Below are positions 23,169 to 35,600 of a stretch of 64,000 nt of DNA, piece after piece (position 1 is the stretch's first letter; each line of letters opens with the position of its first letter). A program made the position numbers and the translations under genes. This DNA is from Nemopilema nomurai (Eukaryota; Cnidaria; Scyphozoa; Rhizostomeae; Rhizostomatidae). The notes under the pieces were generated by a model. It did no database searches. It was not told where the DNA came from and saw only the letters and a program-made list of their open reading frames with translations. The stretch covers positions 62,001 through 126,000 of the forward strand of contig ML133455.1 in assembly GCA_003864495.1 (NCBI GenBank), in the 5' to 3' direction.

Positions 23169-26100
23169 ATGGGAAAGGTCCAGAGCCATGTTGCACAATC
23201 ATTTAACCATATGCTCACAGAGGAGAGGAAAACTCAAATCCAAAGAAGTTTCGTCTGTTGCAAAGATAAAGCACAGCTCTTCAAGGAAATCACCTTGCTT
23301 ACAAAGAGCAGTTTCCAAGGTTTGGAACCCTAAGCAACTGATATTTTTACTATATTTACGAAAAATGTTCTTCTGTGATTTTATACTAAAAGTTGCCCAG
23401 TTTTAAAATGTACTATCTAAAAATTCATTTTAGAACAGTACATATCCAAATTATGTAAACTATAATGTGTTGTCAAATTTTTTTAAATTGTCAAATGCCA
23501 TGTTCAGAGGAAATAGATCTGTGTAACAACATGGTCACTGTTCAACATCTACACTTAATTTAGGTTTATCTACCCACAAATGTGCCTATATGTCAGGATT
23601 TTAAATATTCTAAATTTGTGCTGCTCTTACTTTGATGTTAAGCACTATGCATGTACTAATTCCAAAAATACTTACCTTTATTATTGTTTTAAGGATCTTG
23701 TCAGTTTATAATAAAAAATTTCAAAACTAAGTCTAGAGAACTGTCAGACTTGTTTTCTTAGATTTGTCAAATATGAATATTTATAAGATGAAATATTTCA
23801 TGCTATGTTAAAATTAATTTGTATTTTCAATGATTTTACAGATGCAATAGAAAGCCTTAATTCAATGTAAGTATTCTACAATTCTTAGCATTGATTTCAA
23901 ATGTGTGAATTGTAAAGTATTTGGGGTTTATAGAATCGGAAGGTTCTAGATCACTTCAGCAGCGATCCCAAAGAATCTCTGATTTTCACAATACAGGCGA
24001 CCATGCAACGCCTAATGATCACATTAAATGTGAAAATTAAGCTATTAAGCCATCACATGTTCAAAATAGTCATCTCAATCTCCATTCTTTACAAAAATAC
24101 TTTGTTATTTCATTCATGAAATTAAGTTAACTTTTAGAAAATTATTAATGATTAAAGTTTTCTGACTTGTCTTCTTTCTCAATGGCTAGGAAAAGCTTTG
24201 TACCGTCAAGCACTTGTTCACATGTTTTTTTCTACAATCTTTAGGTTGATAAAGTCAGGGCCCAACAATGGTGGTCTGGTTTTGTTTCACAGTACTCCAT
24301 GTGACAAGATTAACTGGAAAACGGCTGTCAGAATTTTCTGCATTCAGGTGTGAAATCTTTTTTTGCTTTTGGGGTACTTAGAAGTTTTAATATCATCTGA
24401 AGAGCACATTGCACAAAACCTGTGCTATAAAGTGAAATTATCAATTGCCCATTCTAATATTTTATTCATTTTAACAATTCTTTCATAATGACAATATTCT
24501 TTGGTTTTAACTATTGTTGATTTCACTGATGTTTGATGTCATTTATCTTAAAAAAATTCTATATAAAAATGTTTGCTTTTACCTTTTTTGCTTCATGGAA
24601 GCTTTCAGTCACTTGATATCTTGATTTTTGTAAATAATGAAACTTTGATTTCACATTTTTGTGATTCAGACTGATCAGAATAACTCAGACCCAGTAGTGA
24701 CACGGGTCATGAATATCAGCCAGTTCTGGACTCTTCGAGGTGAACTTATGCGCGAGTTTAGAAGGCATTGCTACCCTGATGATGAAAGCAGTTTCCAGTT
24801 TGTTGATACTGATGGAGAGCTAATATCCTCTGAGGTAAGACACCTAATCATTGCCATGTGTCAAATATGATGTTGATTTTTTCTTTCTTAAGACCTTTTT
24901 AAGCAGATAATAGCTGCTATAGGCACCATTGAAACATACTGTAAATAAATTTTTCTTTGTTTGAATCTATTTCTTGTAAGTGAGACATTAGAGCAAATAT
25001 GTTTAACAATTAATCAGTCTACAGTGTGCTTTGTAACTTAGATATGGTAATATGGGATTTCTTCTCAGCTTTATCAGGCATAGACAGAATTAGAACAGCC
25101 CAGAGGTAAATCTGCCCTCTCCTTTGGAGTTAAAAAACGATTTTCAACAATTAATAGCATATCATTTTCATCTACTGTACAGCAATTTTAAAATTTTATT
25201 TTGCAAAGTATTTATTTAAACATTTTATTTTCTCCTATTAAAGGGTGTTGATGAGTGTTCTGCCCAGATGATTGAAAGGTAACTTAGCATATTCCTTCCA
25301 ATAGTCAAATGCAATTATCTGCATTAAAAACTTTTTTGATTACTAGAGCTAATTATTCTTCTAAATGAGAAATAGTAACTCATAATAATGATCATAACCG
25401 TGAAGTAGCCAATCACAGGAACAGAGTTGTCTATCATTATTAGGGCAAAGTATGGATGCTGTAAATTGTTAACCAGTATCTGATTATTTGTAAGTAAAAA
25501 TTATATCTTTTATTGCAGATTAAATGCTATAGACATAGAAGAAGAATGCAGCATCTGCATGGAAACTAAAGCTGATGTATCCCTTACTTGTGCTCACAGC
25601 TTTTGCAGGAATTGTATTGAGAAATGGTGAGGAAAAACGGTTGTTTCTGCAACAAAGCATCATTCAGAAATCATTGTAGAACATAGTAATATATTTATTG
25701 GTATTATGACCTCTTTGGAGGCAATGCAGGGAAATTCCTTTACATAATTTCTAAGCCCTTTCTGAGGCCTAGTTTTCACACCAAATTTCTGTCATTTAGA
25801 ATTAGATAAGTCAACCAAAAGAGAGCAAAGTGTTGATCGAATTCAACATTAATTACTGCAACATGAAACAATTTGATTTGGTTGTTGTTGGCCATTTCTG
25901 TCGCTCAATTTAGGGTCAATTGAGATATACAATATACAATATACAGCTTCTTGAGATATACAAAGAGTGAACTCTTTCAGTCTAGAAATTAATAAAGTAA
26001 TTATAATACAGAGGACTGCCCCTTGAATTTGGGACTCAGAGAATTGATAGGCCCTTAATTGCATTGACTCTTTAGTGACATAGGAACCGGGAGCAAGAGG

Positions 26101-26592
26101 GACCATGGCTCCATAAATTTTTGGCAAAACATAGTGACCCTGTGAGACCCAAGAAGGCCCCTTGCAGAACAAAAATGAAAGTGGTTATGTGTCTATTCTT
26201 CTATCTGCCCATTAAGTAGATATGTCTTTTCTTCTGTCTGTCCACTAAGTAGTTATTCGTCTATTCTTCTATCTGCCCATTAAGTAGATATGTGCCTATT
26301 CCCCTATCTGTTCATTAAGTAGTTGTGTGCCTATTCTTCTATCTGTCCATTCTTCTATCTAGATGATTCATATGCCCCTGTACACATGTTTAATTTAGCT
26401 ATATAACATCTTGCTGACTCTGAGTTTTCTTCAAGGGCTTGCCACCAAACCGGTGACTTGAGGACATGCCCGCAATGTCGCCAGGTCATCAAAGCTGAGG
26501 ATGAGTACTGGGTCATGACTGACATTCCGGACAAGAAAGAATTGCGTGAATACATGGCTTTGAGCATGGCGTCTCTGGCAACTGGGCTTTGA
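23169..26592 (+). CDS. RNF141: RNF141-type RING finger E3 ubiquitin ligase
   Basis: Seven coding exons: 23169-23319, 23842-23866, 24245-24347, 24670-24834, 25244-25278, 25519-25626, 26436-26592 (TGA). All phases match and give 247 aa, against 230 in the human protein as I recall it. The start MGKVQS is an N-myristoylation-type sequence (Gly2, Ser6). The middle is the family region (LVLFHSTPCDKINWKTAVRI, VMNISQFWTLRGELMREF). The C-terminal C3HC4 RING starts at about residue 170: ECSICMETKADVSLTCAHSF, CRNCIEKW, then LRTCPQCR across the last junction, ending EYWVMTDIPDKKEL. The RING should recruit an E2 and promote ubiquitin transfer; substrates are unknown. The 25-base second exon is a microexon. 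A candidate AATAAA is at 26914-26919. Confidence 0.93.
26189..26362. repeat. 35-36-bp minisatellite in last RNF141 intron
   Basis: About four and a half copies of a unit with core CTATTCTTCTATCTG followed by CCCATTAAGTAGATAT or CCATTAAGTAGTTAT. Odd and even copies alternate between AGTAGATAT and AGTAGTTAT/TTGT endings, hinting at a dimeric expansion unit. Confidence 0.85.
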
Positions 26593-29500
26593 GACAACAG
26601 ACAGCCTATTGGTAAATTGTAGATAGATAGTTGTAGATAGTTTCGTCACAATGAGGTTTTTCTTGAACGCATATTTATAAGGTGCGGTTGCCTAGAATAA
26701 GGAATATATTATGATGTGGCATAAGATTATGATATTTGATCAGAATGCTCCACACCTTGTTTGCAGACTGCTTGTCATTGGGGTGGAACATTGTGGATAA
26801 ATGTTGATCCAGTTTGGATATATTTTAAATACATGCCCTATTTTTTACATACATTTTCATACCTCTCCACCTGAAAGCACATTAAGAACGTCCCCTTGAT
26901 TCGTCAATTACTTAATAAACCTTCACAAAAACTGATAATGACTGTATTATGTTTGATAGACTTGCTTCCCCTTTCAAATAGTGGTCTTTTAGTCGTCTAT
27001 CTAATTGTTTGAACACGAATGCTTGACCACTTAATTGTTTGTATTAAATATACAAAGCAAGCTGCTCTTTGCCACTCCAAGCATTCATATAGTGCTTTAT
27101 ATTTATCTTTGTTTAGGTATTTCAATTCAAAGGCTTGCAACGTGTTCCTTTTGGTCATTTAGCGTTTCTATGTAGAAAAACATTGTCCGTATTTTTGTAA
27201 TTTCAAATCTGTGGACCTGTAATGTTTATTGTCAAAGATGTATTATTAAAATTAATTAAAATTAAAACTGGCAAGAACATTAAGTCCTTTGCTGGCTCAA
27301 AGTTTCCTCTAAACCTGAAAAATACCTGTTCTTGGAACAAGCTGGAACAAAGGTTAGCTTAAAAGCTCCAAGAATAATCTTACAGATGAGATGTTTCAAT
27401 GGAAGTGAGATTGTCACCCAATTGATACTAATATCATCTCGGTTCCCAATTACTTATAGACACTAAATAGTGTTACTAATTAAGCACTAATTAAGCAACG
27501 ATTCTTGAATTTCAAACATGGAACATGGCGCAGTTATCCTAGACGTTGAAGGAGCTTTGGTGTTGTGGTACATAGACTGCTCTGCTTGAAAATTTTTTGG
27601 TCATCTCGAGTCAAATCTATACATGCTCCCTATGCTGTTACCAATAAATTGTCTTTTAAAGTTTTCCATTTGCATGCATACCTGGAACCTCTGTATCCAT
27701 GAGCATTGTGCACTGACTCCATTTTCTTCTTGGAAAACTGTTAAACAATTTCGACATTTCTCCGTGGCAGGAAGAAGTTAAATTTTCAGTCAATACCTTT
27801 GCAGCAAATATTGTGCTCTTCCTGATTTCTCACCGCGTCTTCCATCCACATGTCCTTTAATTTGATAAAAGAAAAATAATCCGATAAATAAAAGTAATAA
27901 ATGAGAGTAAATGTCTATTCAGCATAAATTCGGCAGGTTCAACATGACAGTAGAGTTCATATTTTACATTTAAGAGGGGGGGGGGGGTTAAACGTAGGCC
28001 AAATGAAATCGCAACGGCAGGATTAGAAAACAAGGGATGGGCAGAAATGAAGTTCATAGTACGGACACCGGAAGCGACAAATTTATCAGAAATCTGGTCC
28101 ACACTGTTCCCAAAATTACCCTCTCGATAAACAACGAACTGCGAAATATTTCCCGCGAGCCATTTCACTACCCGCGAGCGGCGTCATGAATCAAACAGAT
28201 TGGCTGCAAGAGGATTTAACAAGCGAAGGGGAGAAAGTTTGAACTCGTTTTAACTTTTAAACGCGGAGAAATTGTTCGCGAGAATCACGAGTAAGGCCCA
28301 CTACGCATGCTCATAACTCATTTCGCGCGAATTTTTTCGCATTTCGCTGGTTTCTTTGTCACTCGATTTTTGGCTTTATTCTTGTGCTACAAATCCAGAC
28401 ATTTTCAGCGACTGTTAATCCAGATTTGGATGCAAATCTGAGCAAACGAGCGTCTCTCACGTCGTTTCGAGGAATCTCTGACTCAATGAAACATCGATTG
28501 TATTGATATCGGAGGAGGGAAATAAACATTCACCTTGCCAGTTCAAAACAGATGGGTACCGTCCAGCAGAGCACCATGGGTCTCTTGAGCTTTTACAAAC
28601 TCTGATAATTCCAATGAGCCATTTACTAGTGTCTATTCCAAGCCCCGTCTTTCTACGTATTATTGTTTCTTCCGCCAAGAGCGAAACGCTTCGATAAGGG
28701 CCTATTTGCGACAAGGCAGGCTTGCCCTGGTCGGATAATTTTAATGCTTTGGTGAATGTCCTATTTGGGGCCCCGACCAAATCCCACGAGCGAGCCATGT
28801 AAACGGTCTCAAAGCAGCCCTGAGGCAAAGATTTTGTCAACGGGTTATGACTTCTAAATTTTGATGTCAATAACAACTTACTACCCACGGGGCGCTTAAT
28901 AAATGCAATGAATATAGAAAACTGAGAGATTCTGCATACATTAAAGGGGGGTAATCTAAACTGCAAGGGTTTATGAAAACTAATAATGGGTCATACAACA
29001 TTCGGATAAATATGAGCAAGCTTCGAGAAATATTTGAATAAGGAAAGTACAAAAGAGACTGACGACTAATAACTAGTAGATGACCTATGCGAACTGAATG
29101 ACAAATCCGGATGATAAATTTCTATTTATTCTGATTGGAAACTATTATAGATTGCGAAATATGATTGGACAAAGGCTGGGGGTTCACCACTGTTTGAAAC
29201 ATTTGTGGTTGTACCTTAAAATAATAAAGTGGCGTGGTAAAAATGCAGTACTAGGCATTATATGATCAAGCAAACTAATTTAAACATTTGCCAAAGCTCT
29301 TTTGAGGCTAAAGAAACTTGGTCACCGTCAAATTAAGGGAATTTGCCAAACATTTCTTGTTATGAGCCCAAGTCTCTGTCGATAACAACATGTTAGACAA
29401 AACACAAATCCGGGGTGCTCTGTCATCTAGCATTTGGGTTACTAGGTCATGCAATACCAGTTAAGAAAATACTTTTAAAAACTCAATTAAAACAATATGG

Positions 29501-29611
29501 ACAAGATTTCATGATAAATACATATGGGGAAAATTGCAAGGAAAGTTAAGCCTCTGATCCATAAAATATATTTCAAATTGAAATTTAAACTCTGTTGCCA
29601 ATTTTCAAGTT
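26593..29611. other. Region between convergent 3' ends of RNF141 and TOP3B
   Basis: RNF141 3' UTR probably ends soon after AATAAA at 26914. The rest holds a poly-G run at about 27976-27986, a CpG-richer patch around 28140-28340 (CCCGCGAGCC, GAGCGGCGTC) and a long minus-strand ORF at 28457-28966, listed separately. No spliced gene was recognised. Confidence 0.45.
28457..28966 (-). other. 510-nt open frame, unrecognised; possibly repeat-derived
   Basis: An unbroken minus-strand frame of 169 codons, long for AT-rich non-coding DNA here. Readable stretches include CFETVYMARSWDLVGAPN, KLSDQGKPALSQIGPYRS and KTGLGIDTSKWLIGIIRV. It matches no family I know. The plus strand is also open for 64 codons across it (28503-28697). 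It could be a small intronless gene, a fragment of a repeat or chance. Confidence 0.25.
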
Positions 29612-32600
29612 CTACAAAAAGTCAGCTAGGGACATTTTTTCCTTCGGTTTTGCACTGTATGCTGCTGCGTCTCCATAATCATCGTCAGAATCATAGCCAC
29701 CACCTCTGCCCCTGCCCCTCCTTCCCCTTCCACGACCACGCCGTCGCCCTCTGCCACCCCGACCGCGTCTTCCTCTCCCGCCACCACCACCGTTTCCGCC
29801 ATCAGAAACAACCCTGAGTTGACGGCTGCTATCATTGTCGAACCCAGGCTTTTTTGCCAATCCATAGGCTGTTACCATAGGAACAAAAATTGGGTCGCAA
29901 AAAGGACAGCCTTGGTGCCTTGGGGTGCCCACACTTGTCTGCGACTAAAAGAAAATTAAAAAAGAAAATTAGAAAGGAGCGGAGATTAAAAAGAAAGAAA
30001 ATTAAAATGAAAGGACTTCCTACAAACTAGCTCTAATATTTAAGATTATGGGAATGAGGAAAGAAATCCCTAATTTATGAATTTTCAGGTCGACCAGCAA
30101 TCACATCTTTTACATTTTTTAAGATGATTATTTGATTCTATGATTGTTAACCAGCGAAAGAAGGCGTGACCTACCTTGTTGAACTCGACGTCCATGAAGG
30201 CCGAGCCACAGTCGCACTCGTCATCTGTCACAGCGACACGATGCGCGTCCTTGAAGAAATGCACGATAACTTTGCACCTGAAAGTGACAGAAAAGCGTCA
30301 TAGAAATCAAGTGATTACGTACCAAGTATTTGATTACGGCATTTGTGAATGAAAAGTGATTGATTACGGCATTTGTGAACGAGTAAGGTGTAGCCACAAC
30401 TTGATTATGCCTTCAGCTAATGGTGATTATAAAATATTTCATTTTTATTATGATCCTAGAGGATAACATAGGCGATGTCCAATATATATAACGATAATAC
30501 CCTTGCTATGATCAATGGTGATCAATGATGATTGAGCTGATCATGATGGCAATAGTGTTGCTTTGTTGATGACTGATGCTATGCTCGGCAATGAGGGTCA
30601 TGGAGATAATAATGATAACCATGTGATTGTGTTGATGATGATGATGATGATGATGATCACGTGATTGTGATAATGATGATGATTTTGGTGATTACATGAT
30701 TGTGATTATAATGGTGATCATGATGATAATGATGATAATGATCATATGCTAGTGATAATGATGATGATTATGGTGATTACATGATTGTGATTATAACGAT
30801 GATAGTGATCATATGATTATGATTAAAGTGATGATCACAACCACCAAGAACCAATTGTTATGGCAAGCTGTCGTCCAGCTCAGATATAAACACAAAGCCA
30901 ACCCACTTGTTGCATGCCATTCTCCATTTTGGACCTGATGTGGCGTCGAACATCAGCGTGCCACTATCACAGTCGATGCAACTTGCGACAGATAGACTCG
31001 CGATGGAGTGCTTACAAGAAGGGTGGGTACACTGGTTGCAGCACATTCCTTTTCGCATGTCTTCGAATGGCGGGTGATTATAGCAGTACGGACACATTGG
31101 TGTGCTCTGAAAAATTCAACAATTCATTGATCATAAATTGATTGCTTGATTCTTTGAGTGTAATGATTGATTGATTGACTGATTTACCGCTTGATTAATT
31201 GATTGACTGATACATTGACTGATTGCAATGTTTGATTGACTGATTGATTGACTGTAATGATTGATTGGCTGATCGATTGACCTTGGACATTGAAAGCTCT
31301 TTGCAATTTGATAAACATAAAACATATTTTTATTCTACTGCACAACGCCTAAATTGTTTAGGCAGCCAGATGTTTCATGATCGTTACAGAACAGAGATTC
31401 TGATAGCCAGAATTTGCCTTTAACCTCTCAAATACGTCACTGGAGCAATATGCACAGGCAATGCTCAAAATAAACCAGATTATAAGATGCGCCTTCACGG
31501 CGACCCACCTTGCCTCCTCTGCCAGCATAGAGAAGCAGTTCGAATTCATCCAAAGGACATCGAAGCTCCTTGACGAAATAAGGGTACGAACAAAATGACT
31601 GTAAGCATGATGTTCAGCATAATGAAGGGGTTGTACGCTAGGCACATGGTAACACCCATAGTAACAGATACTGCAACGCAATATCACGGCTAGGTAATAC
31701 CGGGCGATTAACAAGGGCAGCTTTCGAAACAAGAGTATAGCAATAAGCGCCGCATAAGTATTGCACCACACCGTGCTAGAAAATACACAATAATTCTCTT
31801 CGGCTTCGCAAAAACAAGTAATCACAGTCATTAGGGCTTCCTCTTTAAAAAAGGCAACAATCGTTTATACTCAAGGCGTTGATATCACAAGTGTTAGAAT
31901 CAGTGACGTCATAAACGTTGATGTTAGTGACGTCACTAGTGTTAGTATCAATGACGTAACAAGTGTAAATAACAGTGACGTCACACGTGTTAGAACCAGT
32001 CACGTCATAATTGTTGGTGTTATTGACGCCACTGGTGTAAGTATCAGTGACGTAACAAGTTTAAATAACAGTGACGTCACACGTGCTAGAATCAGTGACG
32101 TCATAAACGTTGCTGTTAGTGACGTCACAAGCGTTAGTATCAGTATAAGTGTTAGTATCAGTGACGTCATAAGCGATGGAGTGAGTGAGGCTACAACCAT
32201 CTGGCACACAAAGTACATTCTTTTCTCCCTTCAAAAATGACCTACGTCTAATTGTCCGTACCTGGGACAGAGGGAATTAGGGCTTCAAGAGGGACCCAAA
32301 GGGGAGTGAAAGAAAATTGCCAATGCTCATGATTCTTTAGAAGAGCCCCTTTGCCATCTCGGCAACTTGATGTCAAGTTTTCAGAGAACCCAACGGCCTA
32401 AGCAAGGCGAATTAACATTTGGATGATTACCTTGAAAAGCTTGAGATGTCCGTCGTAAGGCAAGCTGTATGTCTCGTCACAGTGGGCGCAGTGCAGGCGA
32501 CACGGCTTCGCAGTGATCAACTTCATGTAGCGACGGCACTTTCCGCACCTGCGAAGGAGCCAGACAAATTAAGCCAATGACGTATCAACCCAGCACTGGG

Positions 32601-35600
32601 ATATTCTTTATTTATAATGATTTGGATTGTGGTTTATCAACCACGGTTTATCAATCAAGGGAGCTGGTATGTAAATCATGTTTTGGATTGTGATACATTA
32701 ACCTTATAAAGGGACATGGAATATCAATCATATTTCGGATTATGATACATGGACCCTATAAAGGCTCATGGTTTATCTATCAAACCTCGGATTGCGATGT
32801 ACTAAGCCTATTGAGAGATTATGGTATATCAATCATATTTCGGATTATGATACATGGACCCTATAAAGGCTCATGGTATATCTATCAAACCTCGGATTGC
32901 GATGTACTAAGCCTATTGAGAGATTATGGTATATCAATCATATTTCGGATTATGTTACTTCAACTATATTTTGGCTTATGTCAAAATAACTCAGGTGGGG
33001 GCATAAAAGCTGTTCTTTCAATTAAACCTCAGATCAACTTTGCCCGAAAAAGAACGGTGAATCATATCAACAAAAAGGGGGTTAAATAACACTAATTTGG
33101 ATGATGATGTGATGTGCAATCGCTACCTTGAAAGGGGCTTTCCACTTTCTGCTAACTTTGTGAATGACACTTCGAAAAGCTCGTCCATATTTTCGATGTT
33201 TTTACGGAAATATTCGAATTTACTGTTGAAGCAGTTGATGCTGTGATGTAGGACTGCATTGAAATCAGCCTGTAGGTGAAAATTACATGGTAAACAATGG
33301 TAAAAACGACATCGAGATAACAGAATCTTCAATAAAAATGGGTCATGGACTAACGAGCTGAAGTACATTGGGTGAAGATAAAAGTATGATAGAATATAGG
33401 ATCAATCAGAGCTACAAAACGTAACCAGGTAAAAATCGTAATGCATTTATCGTTTGTCAAGGGTCAGACTCGGCTCAAGACCTCGGGTAGCCTAGCCCTC
33501 TTTCCAACGAGACGATCGACGATCGATTTCTCTTCCCTCGCAGAATGGTCATCTTCTGGTTAAACAACAATCAGAAGGATCATTTTAAAAACTTTCATCT
33601 GCTCAGTTTTTAATGACTATACCCTACTTTTGACAGAATTACCCCCAGGCTCTGTCCTTTGGGCTTTTCATCTCAATATCACAATAATTTTACTTATGAG
33701 CTTTGAACACACCAAACGCTAGTCAAAGCTCATAAACATTTTTGGGTCCAAGGAAAGATTTACTTCAGAAATACAATACTAATCTCTCGCATTGTGAATC
33801 AAAATCATCTTTTGAAAAAAATTGTTACCAAACTGGAGAAGATCAAGAGTTCAGGCGAATCTAGGGATACAAATGTTACGAATTTCTATAACAGAAAAAA
33901 GGAAGGGAAAGTAGGTAAAACAGAAATAAAAAAAGAGAAGAAAAAAGAAAAAAGAAATAAAAATAAATAGAATTAAAAAAATTTAGTACCTTTCCCTGGG
34001 CTATCAAATTGAGCTGTTTCTCCAACGCTGCTCTCATTGTTGGCAAAACCAGCTCTGGATCAATCTGGTGCGGAAAAAATCTCTACGTTTCAATCTAGAC
34101 AGACCAAAAAGAAATCAAATTCTTGTGTGGTACGCGGCCGCTAAAGAAATCCCTTATGTCAGTTGCCATTGGCATGCCGAGAACGAATTAATACCTTGGA
34201 TAATACCTTGCCCCCATATATTCATATTGGCGACTTGTCACTCAACAGCAAAGTCTCTTCAATTGGAAATTGCTTCAGCTTATAAATAAAGCTCAAAGAA
34301 AGGCAGTGAAACGACTGATTTAGAGTAGCTAAACTTCATTTCAACTGTACAAGACTGTCTCCAAAGAAATCACACAGTTGAATAGTATTATTTCCATTGC
34401 TTTATTACAGCTACCTTGGATTTTCAAAAGTTAAATGCAGCTATCCTAGCTTAGCATCTTTGAATTCCTAGCCTATTTCTTGGAGCTTATCTCGCAACAA
34501 GTACCGTACCATTTCAAAGAGTACCACTAAGAATAATGAAGGCTTCAAGAAGAAAAGCCAAGGAAAGGTTTCGATTAATCAGTCATAATAAGTATCATAA
34601 CGAAGTGGGATACCTTCTGATAGCCATGGACAAGGACTATGCCGAGAGACGTAGGCTGAAGGCGCCTGCCTGATGCAACCTGAACATAATTCCGCTGGCA
34701 AATATTGTTAATATGAACCGGTATGCTGGCGTCCTAAAACAGATGAGAGATGTCTAAGCAAAGGATCGCCTCAGCTCAAGCTAGTGGCATCCTTTCTGAT
34801 CAGCTACCGATGGACAAAGGATCAAGGTGTAGTTAACACCTACCAAAAGATACCGGAAGATAAACCTCGCTAATATGAAACAGTTTTAGGTACTAAGCTG
34901 CTGCGAAAATTAGCATAAAATAATGTCAAGGTGGATGACCTAGCCAGCAATTGTAATTTTCAAGAGATGGTCAAGGGGTGCAGCTCCCTGTTCTATCATA
35001 ATCTGCTTCTGTTTTACGTATATTTAATACTGCAATAGGATAAACAGATTTTGAAAAATTGAACCAGGAAATATTGAAGATACAGGAAAACTGTTAAATG
35101 ACGTACAGTTCCAATTCCATGTTTCTCCATTTTGCTAATGAGTTCACTTTCAGTCAGCAGATCAGGAGGGCTCGTCTGTTTTTCCACCAGCTTGACCTAC
35201 CATGTGACAAAAAGAGCGTTGACTCGGGGTAGGATGACAAGAAAAACCAACAACAACGACAACAACAAGAACATCAACAACAACAACAACAATAAGAACA
35301 TCAGCAAAACAACAACAACAACAACAACAACATCAAGACTGACGAAGCAGGACTAATTTATATCTTCTTCAACCGATTATGAAATGAGATGTGAGAACTT
35401 TCAAGATGCTGCAACAAATGGGCCTAAACCAGAGAAAAGCACTGTTTACTATATCAAACCGACTTCTGAAATCGGTCTCATTTTGGCATTTTCCCAGAAC
35501 TGCGACGTCATAGCTACGTTAGATCACTGAATGAAATTATCTCTGCGGCACTTACTTCCTTGATATCACACGTGGCTCCTTTCTGGAAGTGAGGAATGGA

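Noticed and set aside
31358..31831. 157-codon minus ORF
   Set aside because: The real coding part is the 60-base TOP3B exon 31509-31568 in another frame ([20 protein letters not shown]); the long frame is chance.
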